Assembly (NCBI GenBank): GCA_032250675.1
Contig: JAVVEY010000087.1
Location: 1-11,606 of the forward strand
Length of the DNA stretch: 11,606 bases
Direction: 5' to 3'
DNA from: Gaopeijia sp032250675
GTDB taxonomy: Bacteria; Gemmatimonadota; Gemmatimonadetes; Longimicrobiales; Gaopeijiaceae
Shown here: positions 1-6,033 of the stretch, in pieces
Layout: each line of letters begins with the position of its first letter
Numbering within the stretch: the first letter of the stretch is position 1
Notes under the pieces: model-generated
Databases searched by the model: none
The model's input: the letters and a program-made list of their open reading frames with translations, nothing else
Told to the model about the DNA's origin: nothing
Program-made: the position numbers and the translations under genes

Positions 1-47
1 CCTGGGAGATCGAGGCGCGGGCGCGGGAGGCGCTCGACAGTGGGTGA
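1..47 (+). CDS. possible 3' end of an unidentified plus-strand gene
   Basis: Reading from base 3, the sequence is open for 14 codons (WEIEARAREALDSG) and then stops at TGA 45-47. The codons are GC-rich at the third position and give an acidic/basic helical stretch typical of a protein C-terminus. No family can be named from so few residues. It could equally be chance openness at the window edge. Confidence 0.35.
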   Translation, partial: WEIEARAREALDSG

Positions 48-278
48 GCGGGGGGTGAGCGGGACGGTCCTCCCACATCGCCCGGGCTCGGAGCGAGCAC
101 TCGACAACGCCTCCGTACTTTCCGGGTGCTCCGGTCGTGGCGCACGGAAGGCCCCGCCCTCGAGGCGGTTGGCGGACCGGCATGGACCGTGCGATCTTTC
201 TACCTGCATGCGAGGCCGCCGGTACCGCGATCTGCGCGGCTCTGCGCGGCCCCGAGACTCACCTGCAGGAGGATTCCG

Positions 279-821
279 ATGCGACTTCTCCCGATGACTT
301 TGACCGCACTCACTGCGCTCACTCTGGCCGTTCCCCTCTCGGCGCAGCAGGGCCGCGCGCAGGGGGGGCGAGGGCAGGAGGAGCGGACGGAGTCGGTCCC
401 GTGGTGGATGCCACGCGGCCCCGACTTCGCCGGCAACACCGACGGGAAGCGCGGCAAGGGTCCCCCCTTCTGCCGGAATGGGCGCGGACACCCCGTGCAC
501 GGGATGGAGTGGTGCGCCGACAAGGGGTGGGCGCGCGTGGAGTGGGACGACGTCGTCTTCCGCGAGAGTGCGCGCTCGCGCTCCGAGCCGCTCCTCCGGC
601 GACCCACCCTCTCCGACATCCTCGGCGAGGTCATTCTCGGGAGGCTGACCGGAGAGGCCTCCAACCGCGGACTCGACGGCGAGATCGAGGGCCAGTGGGT
701 TGGGCAGGACGACGGACCCTCGATCCTGCAGCTCCGCGTGGGTGATTCACCCCTGGCGGAGCTCACCGATATGGATCGCGACAATCGAGCCGACGTCGTG
801 CTCCTGATCGACCCGGAGTAG
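279..821 (+). CDS. secreted hypothetical protein with a C-terminal acidic DxDxD motif
   Basis: I do not recognise this 180-residue protein. The start at 279 is chosen because a strong AGGAGG (267-272) sits 6 bases upstream and because it places a good signal peptide at the N-terminus: MRLL, a hydrophobic LTALTALTLAVPLSA core, and probable cleavage near residue 22-24 (SAQQ). A start further upstream at 126 would bury this signal inside the protein. The mature part begins with a Gly/Arg/Gln-rich linker. A segment with two cysteines follows (C65 and C79, in PPFCRNGRG and GMEWCADKGW), possibly disulfide-bonded after export. The end reads DMDRDNRADVVLLID (residues 164-178), which resembles a calcium-binding loop or FG-GAP-type repeat edge. 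It stands alone and is convergent with the operon on the other strand. Export is well supported; function is unknown. Confidence 0.8.
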   Translation: MRLLPMTLTALTALTLAVPLSAQQGRAQGGRGQEERTESVPWWMPRGPDFAGNTDGKRGKGPPFCRNGRGHPVHGMEWCADKGWARVEWDDVVFRESARSRSEPLLRRPTLSDILGEVILGRLTGEASNRGLDGEIEGQWVGQDDGPSILQLRVGDSPLAELTDMDRDNRADVVLLIDPE

Positions 822-835
822 GGGTCGATCAGGAG
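801..835. terminator. 14-bp perfect hairpin spanning the stop codon, candidate bidirectional terminator
   Basis: The arm CTCCTGATCGACCC (801-814) is followed by a 7-base loop (815-821) and its exact complement (822-835). The loop contains the TAG stop of the secreted-protein gene, and the left arm encodes its last residues. The hairpin lies between two convergent genes, where a shared terminator would be expected. Neither strand has a clear run of T after the stem, so classical Rho-independent termination is uncertain. It may instead act as an RNA-end stabiliser or a block to read-through. Confidence 0.55.
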
Positions 836-842
836 GAGGGGG

Positions 843-870
843 GATCGCGCACTGCAGATCGCGCGCTACA
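843..870. repeat. two-copy 14-bp tandem repeat
   Basis: GATCGCGCACTGCA (843-856) is followed directly by GATCGCGCGCTACA (857-870), matching at 12 of 14 positions. A third partial copy begins GATCGA at 871. The second copy contains the stop codon of the amidohydrolase gene (866-868). It probably arose by local slippage. No function is evident. Confidence 0.5.
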
Positions 871-1717
871 GATCGAAGATCCGCTTCGCATTCCCTCCGA
901 GGATCCGCTCCACCGTGTCGTCGCGCAGCCCGAGCTTGTCGAACTGCTCAAGGTAGCGCGTCCAGTCCAGGCCGTTGGACCCGAAGAGGATCTTCTCGCT
1001 CCCCACCCGCGAGTGCAGAAAGCGCTCCAGCGCCGGGCTGAAGTAGGCGGGAAGCCAGGCGCTGGTGGAGAGGAAGACGTTGGGCCACTTGCTGATGACG
1101 GCGAGCGCCTCCTCCACCCAGGGCCATCCGGTGTGGGTGCCCACGAGGGTGAGCCCGGGGAAGTCGCAGGCGATCCGGTCGAGCTGGATGGGGCGCCCGT
1201 GCTCGCTCGGCATCGCTTCGAGGACGTGTCCCACCTGCATCGACACCGGGACGCCGAGGCTCTCGCAGAGGGCGTAGAGGGGGTACATCTTCCGGTGATC
1301 GAGCGGGATGTCGTACCCGTAGATGTGGATGTAGACGCCCTTGAATCCCCGCTCGGTGACGTCGTGCTCCACCTTCTCCAGGCTCCGGCGGATCTGGGTG
1401 GGATCGTAGTCGGCCAGGCCATGAATGCGGCCGGGGAATTGCTCGCCGAGCTCCTCGATCCGGTCGGTCATGTCGGGCGCGAATCGGGCCTGTCGCGTAT
1501 ACGACCAGGCGAGGAGGTCGGTGGCGAGCACGGCGTCCACTCCGGCGGCGTCCATCGCGGCGATCATCGCCTCGCCGCTCTCGTATCCGTCTCCCCAGGC
1601 GAGCTCCACCTTGCACTTGAGCTCGCCGGGAGAGTTGGTGGCGTCCATCCACCCCTCCTTCCACTCGCGGAGGAGGAGGGGGAAGAGGGTGTCGACGATC
1701 GGCGGGTTACCCGACAT
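866..1717 (-). CDS. amidohydrolase-2 family TIM-barrel protein lacking the usual N-terminal HxH
   Basis: This 283-residue protein looks like the amidohydrolase-2 (PF04909, ACMSD-like) family of metal-dependent hydrolases and decarboxylases. The start at 1717 has AGGAG (1724-1728) 6 bases upstream; an ATG 7 codons earlier is less likely. Recognisable barrel elements are GVYIHIYGYD (127-136), VPVSMQVGH (H164), VGTHTGWPWVEEA (H195), NVFLSTSAW (213-221) and KILFGSN (242-248). Two usual metal ligands are missing: the N-terminal strand reads IVDTLFPL where many members have DxHxH, and the last strand ends in FGSN where catalytic members often have GSD (D251 is close by). It is probably the last gene of the benzoyl-CoA operon, 87 bp after the dehydrogenase. 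It might open or decarboxylate an operon intermediate, or be a metal-poor divergent member. The family call is good; substrate is unknown. Confidence 0.8.
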   Translation of the reverse strand: MSGNPPIVDTLFPLLLREWKEGWMDATNSPGELKCKVELAWGDGYESGEAMIAAMDAAGVDAVLATDLLAWSYTRQARFAPDMTDRIEELGEQFPGRIHGLADYDPTQIRRSLEKVEHDVTERGFKGVYIHIYGYDIPLDHRKMYPLYALCESLGVPVSMQVGHVLEAMPSEHGRPIQLDRIACDFPGLTLVGTHTGWPWVEEALAVISKWPNVFLSTSAWLPAYFSPALERFLHSRVGSEKILFGSNGLDWTRYLEQFDKLGLRDDTVERILGGNAKRIFDL

Positions 1718-1732
1718 GGAACGCTCCTGGCT

Positions 1733-1807
1733 CAGCAAAGGGGATCACGGCGAGGGGGAGTACGCCGAAGGGGGTCGTGGCGACGGGAGTTGCGGCGAGG
1801 GGGATCA
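1733..1807 (-). repeat. five-unit 15-bp degenerate tandem repeat
   Basis: Read on the minus strand, the 75 bases from 1807 to 1733 divide exactly into five 15-bp units related to TGATCCCCCTCGCCG. The first unit begins with the TGA stop of the dehydrogenase gene. The fifth ends just before the ribosome-binding region of the amidohydrolase gene. Units 1 and 5 start with TGATCCCC, and all five keep a central run of C and most keep a TCGCCG-like end. In one alternative frame the repeat reads as five pentapeptides of the form x-[IT]-P-[LVF]-[AG]. No function is known; it may be an expanded spacer. Confidence 0.65.
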
Positions 1808-2827
1808 CGGTGTGATCACGGCGCGGACGGCGTCGCCGGCCCTGAGGGTGTCGAAGGCGGCGGCCACCTCCTCCAGCTCGAATCGGTGGGTGACGAGCTC
1901 CTCGACGCGCAGCCGGCCCTGGCGCACCAGCTCGATGACGCGGGGATAGTCCACCGGGCGACACCCGAGGGAGCCCACGACCTCGAGCTCCCGGAACATC
2001 ACCCGCCCGGTGTTGAGCGACATCGTGTCGGGGCTGTACCCGACGAGGACGAGGCGCCCCCCGGTCGCGACGCTCCCCAGCGCGAGCTCCTGCGTCTCGG
2101 GCCGGCCCACCACCTCGAAGGCGACCTCGGCCCCGCCCCCGGTCCGCTCCCGGAGCTCCCGATCGGGCCGGTCGTGGTCGCGGGGATTCACGGTGGATTC
2201 CGCGCCCAGACGCCGGGCCCACGCGAGCTTCGCCTCATTCAGATCGACCGCCACCACACGCGCACCCAGCGCCGCGGCGGTCTGGACCACATTCAGGCCG
2301 ATCCCGCCGCACCCCACCACCACCACCCGATCCCCCGGGCGGACCCGGCCCCGGTTCACCACCGCGTGGTAGGGGGTGGTGAGGGCGTCGGCGATGATCG
2401 ACCCCTCCACCAGGGGGATCTCGTCGGGGAGGGAGAAGACATCCCGGGCCGGCACCGAGACGAATTCGGCGTAGCCGCCATCCACCGCGTTGCCGATCAT
2501 GGTGGAGTGGGCGCAGATGTTCTCGCGTCCGGTGCGGCAGGCGGTGCACCCCCCGCACGAGAGGACCGCAGCCACCAGGACCCGGTCGCCCTTCTGCGGC
2601 GTCTCCACCCCGGATCCCACCTCGACCACCGTGCCGGAGATCTCGTGCCCCAGGATGAGGGGGGGATCCTTGAAGGTGGGGGTGCCGTGGTCGAGGTAGT
2701 GCAGGTCGGTGTGGCAGACGCCGCACCCGGCGACCCGGATCAGGATCTCGCCGGGTCCGGGGGTCGGAGTCGGGACCTCCTCCACCGTCAGAGGTCGGCC
2801 GGACCCGTGGAATATCGCGGCTTTCAC
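1805..2827 (-). CDS. had: zinc alcohol dehydrogenase, probable 6-hydroxycyclohex-1-ene-1-carbonyl-CoA dehydrogenase
   Basis: A 340-residue medium-chain zinc dehydrogenase. Catalytic zinc ligands are visible as C38 (GCGVCHTDL) and H61-E62 (LGHEISG). Structural zinc ligands are C91, C94, C97 and C105 (SCGGCTACRTGRENIC). The nucleotide fold has GCGGIG followed by VVAVDLNEAKL, whose acidic residue after the second strand favours NAD. The start is a GTG at 2827 that overlaps the stop of the small upstream gene (GTGA) and has GAGGAG (2834-2839) 6 bases before it; the MCR N-terminus (VKAAIFHGSGRPL) begins here. By family alone this is a generic alcohol dehydrogenase. Its position behind a benzoyl-CoA reductase and a dienoyl-CoA hydratase makes the Had/BzdX step likely: oxidation of 6-hydroxycyclohexene-carbonyl-CoA to the 6-oxo compound in the cytoplasm. 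Confidence 0.85.
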   Translation of the reverse strand: MKAAIFHGSGRPLTVEEVPTPTPGPGEILIRVAGCGVCHTDLHYLDHGTPTFKDPPLILGHEISGTVVEVGSGVETPQKGDRVLVAAVLSCGGCTACRTGRENICAHSTMIGNAVDGGYAEFVSVPARDVFSLPDEIPLVEGSIIADALTTPYHAVVNRGRVRPGDRVVVVGCGGIGLNVVQTAAALGARVVAVDLNEAKLAWARRLGAESTVNPRDHDRPDRELRERTGGGAEVAFEVVGRPETQELALGSVATGGRLVLVGYSPDTMSLNTGRVMFRELEVVGSLGCRPVDYPRVIELVRQGRLRVEELVTHRFELEEVAAAFDTLRAGDAVRAVITP

Positions 2828-3063
2828 GGCGCGCTCCTCGTGTAGACCACGCGAAAGAGGGCGAGGGCGAGGGTGCACTTGCCGCACTCGCGGGCGAGCT
2901 CTCCGGGGTTCATCGGGTCGAGGAGGACGTCGTGCCCGAGCTCCCGGTAGAGGTCGGCCATCTCCTGCAGGCGGGGAGGGCCGCCGACGAAGCGTCGGGT
3001 CCACCCGTCGCGGGCGAGCTCGCGGTCGCGATCTTCCCTCACCCCCACCCCGGCCGTCATCAT
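2824..3063 (-). CDS. small CxxC protein of unknown function within the reductase operon
   Basis: This 79-residue frame fills the space between the fourth reductase gene and the dehydrogenase. It overlaps both: ATGATGA at its start (ATG at 3063 or 3060) and GTGA at its end. The N-terminus is charged and probably flexible. The compact part runs from about residue 22 (TRRFVGGPPRLQEMADLYRE) to the end, with an E59-C-G-K-C63 pair and a hydrophobic LALALFRVVYTR tail. Two cysteines in CxxC spacing could bind metal, take part in redox exchange or help Fe-S assembly for the oxygen-sensitive reductase; this is inference. There is no signal peptide. I do not recognise a named family. The exact overlaps at both ends are strong evidence that it is a real translated gene. 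Confidence 0.75.
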   Translation of the reverse strand: MMTAGVGVREDRDRELARDGWTRRFVGGPPRLQEMADLYRELGHDVLLDPMNPGELARECGKCTLALALFRVVYTRSAP

Positions 3064-3872
3064 GCCGCCGACCCCTGGCGTTCCAGCTTCTCCAGGCGCC
3101 GGCGGGCCAGCACCGCGGCCCCGATCGCTCCGGTGAACTGGACCCACTCCTCCGAGGGGACGTTCACGCCGTCCCCCAGCTCCTCCCGGAGGATCCGGAC
3201 CATCGTGGGGAAGCGCAGGATTCCGCCCACAAGGGTGAATTCGGGCTCCATCCCGACCCGCTTCATCAGGCGCACCGACTTCTCCACCAGCGACCGCATC
3301 GCCCCGTGCATGATGTCGGCCGGGGTCTCCCCATTGGTCACATGGTTGATGACCTCGGACTCGGCGAAGACCGCGCAGACCCCCGAGATCGACACCGGGG
3401 CGTCGGAGGTCTCCACGAGGGGGCCGATCTCCTCCAGGGCGAAGCCGAGGTACCCGGCCGCCTTCTCGAGGAAGGCGCCGGTGCCCGCGGCACACTTGTC
3501 GTTCAGGCGGAAGGAGCGGACCCGGCCGTCGTCGTCCACCTTCAGCGCCTTCATCGTCTGGCCGCCCACATCCAGGACCGTGCGGGTGTCGGGGAAGAAG
3601 GCGCGGCTCCCCCACGCCTGGGCCGTCAGGTCGGTGGCCTGGACGTCCCGGAATCCGATCCGGTTCCGCCCGTACCCGGTGGTGGCGAGATACGCCACCT
3701 CCCCGCGTCGGACCCCGGCGCGTGCCAGCGCCCTCTCCAGCGTCTCACGGGCCGCGTCCTCCAGGCGAAACCCGGTGGGACGCATCGCGACCCCCAGGGT
3801 CCTCCCCTCCTCGTCCAGGATCGCCGCCTTCGTCCAGGTCGATCCGATATCGATTCCCGCCGTGCAGCTCAT
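3060..3872 (-). CDS. bzdQ: class I benzoyl-CoA reductase ATPase subunit (second of two, BzdQ/BadG-like)
   Basis: A 270-residue BadF/BadG/BcrA/BcrD-family ATPase of the ASKHA fold, the electron-activating part of benzoyl-CoA reductase. Phosphate-1 motif: AGIDIGSTWTKAAIL (5-19). The two cysteines that hold the bridging [4Fe-4S] cluster in this family are C127 (NDKCAAGTGAFLE) and C166 (SGVCAVFAESEV). The phosphate-2 region reads DVGGQTMK where its sister subunit has DMGGQDTK, and the C-terminal adenosine region reads LVGGILRFPTM rather than GGVARNGA. It is about 270 residues, as in the Azoarcus BzdP/BzdQ type, not the longer BcrA type of Thauera. The start at 3872 overlaps the stop of the previous ATPase gene (ATGA). 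The P versus Q name is assigned by gene order only. Confidence 0.88.
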   Translation of the reverse strand: MSCTAGIDIGSTWTKAAILDEEGRTLGVAMRPTGFRLEDAARETLERALARAGVRRGEVAYLATTGYGRNRIGFRDVQATDLTAQAWGSRAFFPDTRTVLDVGGQTMKALKVDDDGRVRSFRLNDKCAAGTGAFLEKAAGYLGFALEEIGPLVETSDAPVSISGVCAVFAESEVINHVTNGETPADIMHGAMRSLVEKSVRLMKRVGMEPEFTLVGGILRFPTMVRILREELGDGVNVPSEEWVQFTGAIGAAVLARRRLEKLERQGSAA

Positions 3873-4690
3873 GCCTCCTCCTCCCCGGCCGCCACGGCCT
3901 GAACCGTGTCGTCGCCGGTGCGCTCCAGGGCGAAGAGGGCCGCACCCAGCGCCCCCATGAAGTGGGACGCCTCGCTCACATTGACCTCGGTCTCCAGCAC
4001 CTCGTTCATGACCGCCACCATCGCTCCGTTGCGGGCGACGCCTCCGGTGAAGGTGATCTGATCCTCGATCCCGACCCGCCGGAGAAGGGCGAAGGAGCGC
4101 TTGGCGATGGCCCGGTGCACGCCGAGGAGGATGTCCTCGATCGTTCGTCCCCGGGCGAGCCACGAGAGGACCTCCGACTCGGCGAAGACGGTGCAGGTCG
4201 TGCTGATCTCCACCGGACGCCGACCGCGCAGAGCGGTCGGGCCGAGGTCGTCGAGCTCGAGATCGAGCGCCCGCGCGGCCGACTGGAGGAAGCGGCCCGT
4301 CCCCGCCGAACACTTGTCGTTCATGCAGAAGTCGAGGACGTCGCCGTCTTCGCGGACCCGGATCGCCTTCGTGTCCTGTCCGCCCATGTCCAGGACGGTC
4401 CGGGTGCCCGGAAACATCTCGGCGGCGCCCCGGGCGTGACACGCGATCTCGGTGACCTGGGTGTCGCCGAACTCGACCTTGTAGCGCCCGTACCCGGTGC
4501 CGATGACGCCGGCGACGCGTGACCGGGGGACCCCGGCCCCCTCCAGCGCCAGTTCGAAGGCCCGTTCCGCGGCCGCCACCACATCGCCCCCCGTCGCGAT
4601 CAGCGCCCGCCCCGCGATGCGCCGCCTCTCGTTGATGACCACCGCCTTCGTCTGGGTCGAGCCGACATCCACTCCGCCGGCCCAGATCAT
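3869..4690 (-). CDS. bzdP: class I benzoyl-CoA reductase ATPase subunit (first of two, BzdP/BadF-like)
   Basis: A 273-residue paralogue of the next gene and the canonical member of the pair. Phosphate-1: GGVDVGSTQTKAVVI (5-19). Phosphate-2: DMGGQDTKAI (101-110). Adenosine motif: FTGGVARNGAM (214-224). Cluster cysteines: C127 (NDKCSAGTGRFLQ) and C166 (STTCTVFAESEV), at exactly the same residue numbers as in its sister. In this family the two ATPase subunits form a heterodimer that hydrolyses two ATP per electron and passes low-potential electrons from ferredoxin to the substrate-reducing subunits. The start at 4690 overlaps the stop of the upstream reductase subunit (ATGA). HgdC-type activases share the fold, but those act as homodimers; two adjacent different copies beside two large subunits favour a benzoyl-CoA reductase. 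Confidence 0.9.
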   Translation of the reverse strand: MIWAGGVDVGSTQTKAVVINERRRIAGRALIATGGDVVAAAERAFELALEGAGVPRSRVAGVIGTGYGRYKVEFGDTQVTEIACHARGAAEMFPGTRTVLDMGGQDTKAIRVREDGDVLDFCMNDKCSAGTGRFLQSAARALDLELDDLGPTALRGRRPVEISTTCTVFAESEVLSWLARGRTIEDILLGVHRAIAKRSFALLRRVGIEDQITFTGGVARNGAMVAVMNEVLETEVNVSEASHFMGALGAALFALERTGDDTVQAVAAGEEEA

Positions 4691-6021
4691 GACGCACCTC
4701 CCACCGTCGCTTCGACGGCGTCGAGTCGGACCTTGCGGGAATCGAGACCTTCGAAGAAGGCATCGATGCGGTTCTTGAGCTGGGCCACCGAGACCACCCG
4801 CGGGTCCATCATGTCCGACTCGATGTAGAGGGCGAGGGCGTCGCTCTCCTCCAGGATCCGCTTCCGGCTCGAGGCGAGCCCGGTCGAGACGGTCCGGCAG
4901 CTCTTGACCGGGTGGTAGACCACCCCGTCCAGCCCGTACTCCTCGATGCTGCGCAGGAGGGCGTCGTCCTGGAAGATCATGCTGTCGGTGGCCATGCGGA
5001 CGCCGGCCAGCACCCCGTCGGCGAGGGCGTCCAGCGGGTGTTCGAGGTCGTACTCGTGCTCCAGATTCAACCCTCCGGAGGCGAACCAGAGGTACGAGGA
5101 GCCGACGAAGACACCGCCCCAGTCGCTGAAGAGGCGCTGAAAATCGCTGAAGATCGGGTAGCAGGGGACCCCGACGAAGGCGAGACGGTAGCGCTCCTCC
5201 GTGGCCTCTCCGAGCGCCGAGATCCCGCGCTCCACGCGGTGCTCCATCTCCTCGACCAGCTCCTGGAAGTAGCGCGCACCCGCCTCGGTACCGCGGTGGG
5301 CGTTCGCCACTCCGAGGAAGATCGTCCCCTCCATGACGGCGTCGAAGACGGCGGGTCGGCTCCGGTTCAGTTCCAGCACTCGGCGATAGGCGTGCCCCAT
5401 CTCGTTCGTCCAGCGCAGCGTGTCCCGGAGTCGATCCTCGTCGAAGGGGCGGCCCGTGACGGATTCGAGCAGTTCGATGAGCTCCTCGAGCTGTCCCCGG
5501 ATGTACCGGCGGTCCCGATCGTCATCGGCCGTCGAGCTCTTCACCAGGGGATAGCGGGTGGAGCCCCGCGTCATCGGCACATCGATGGTGGCGACGGGGA
5601 TGTCGTGAAGACGTTCCCAGATCTCGGCCCACTTGATGTAGGTATTGCACGCGTTGGTGAGGACGGCGATCGCCGGCGGGGGGATCCGCCCCCGGGGGTG
5701 TTCTCCCCCCCGAAGCTGGAGCGCGTAGTCGGCCTTCACGTAGCCGCACACATCGGGAGAGAAGCCGTGGTCCTCGGCCTCGCTGAGGTAGCCGTCCGAG
5801 ACCTTCCTCACCGCCGTCTGGAGCGAATTGATCTCCGGGAAGACGACCGGGAGATCGAAGACCCGCAGCAGCTCGACCAGGCTGCCCATGACGAAGACGT
5901 AGGCCGCCGGCACCCCCCGCTCCGCGGCGTCGGTGAGCTCCGCGTACCACGCGTCGAAGAGTCGGCGGCCCTCCCGCGCGCCCCGACCGACGAGCTCGTC
6001 TTCGCTGACCGTCTTCGCCAT
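4687..6021 (-). CDS. bzdO: class I benzoyl-CoA reductase large subunit, BcrB/BadE/BzdO-like
   Basis: A 444-residue protein of the 2-hydroxyglutaryl-CoA dehydratase D-component / benzoyl-CoA reductase family (HgdB-like), the size expected of BcrB. Family landmarks: FPEINSLQTA (61-70), SPDVCGYVKADYAL (88-101), AVLTNACNTYIKWAEIW (119-135), AFVGVPCYPIFSD (281-293) and GVVYHPVKSCRTVSTG (366-381). C92, C125 and C375 are the likely [4Fe-4S] ligands; C287 is a further conserved-looking cysteine. Together with the BcrC-like partner it binds the aryl-CoA and receives electrons from the ATPase pair. The start at 6021 is preceded by TAGGAG (6031-6036), whose TAG is the stop codon of the upstream gene, giving the only non-overlapping junction (12 bp) from regulator to dehydrogenase. 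The family is certain; a related aryl-CoA substrate, such as a substituted benzoyl-CoA, is possible. Confidence 0.9.
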   Translation of the reverse strand: MAKTVSEDELVGRGAREGRRLFDAWYAELTDAAERGVPAAYVFVMGSLVELLRVFDLPVVFPEINSLQTAVRKVSDGYLSEAEDHGFSPDVCGYVKADYALQLRGGEHPRGRIPPPAIAVLTNACNTYIKWAEIWERLHDIPVATIDVPMTRGSTRYPLVKSSTADDDRDRRYIRGQLEELIELLESVTGRPFDEDRLRDTLRWTNEMGHAYRRVLELNRSRPAVFDAVMEGTIFLGVANAHRGTEAGARYFQELVEEMEHRVERGISALGEATEERYRLAFVGVPCYPIFSDFQRLFSDWGGVFVGSSYLWFASGGLNLEHEYDLEHPLDALADGVLAGVRMATDSMIFQDDALLRSIEEYGLDGVVYHPVKSCRTVSTGLASSRKRILEESDALALYIESDMMDPRVVSVAQLKNRIDAFFEGLDSRKVRLDAVEATVGGAS

Positions 6022-6033
6022 GGTGCCGTGCTC

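Noticed and set aside
126..278. N-terminal extension of the secreted protein to an upstream ATG at 126
   Set aside because: It would place the signal peptide internally and ignores the strong AGGAGG before 279; the added residues are Arg/Pro-rich and unconvincing.
1013..2845. 610-codon open frame on the plus strand
   Set aside because: It is antisense to the amidohydrolase and dehydrogenase genes, rich in Gly, Arg, Pro and His, with no recognisable domain. Such frames are expected opposite GC-rich genes.
3873..4763. Long N-terminal extension of the second ATPase (frame open to 4763)
   Set aside because: The extension runs through the first ATPase gene in another frame. The GIDIGST motif right after the ATG at 3872 fixes the true start.
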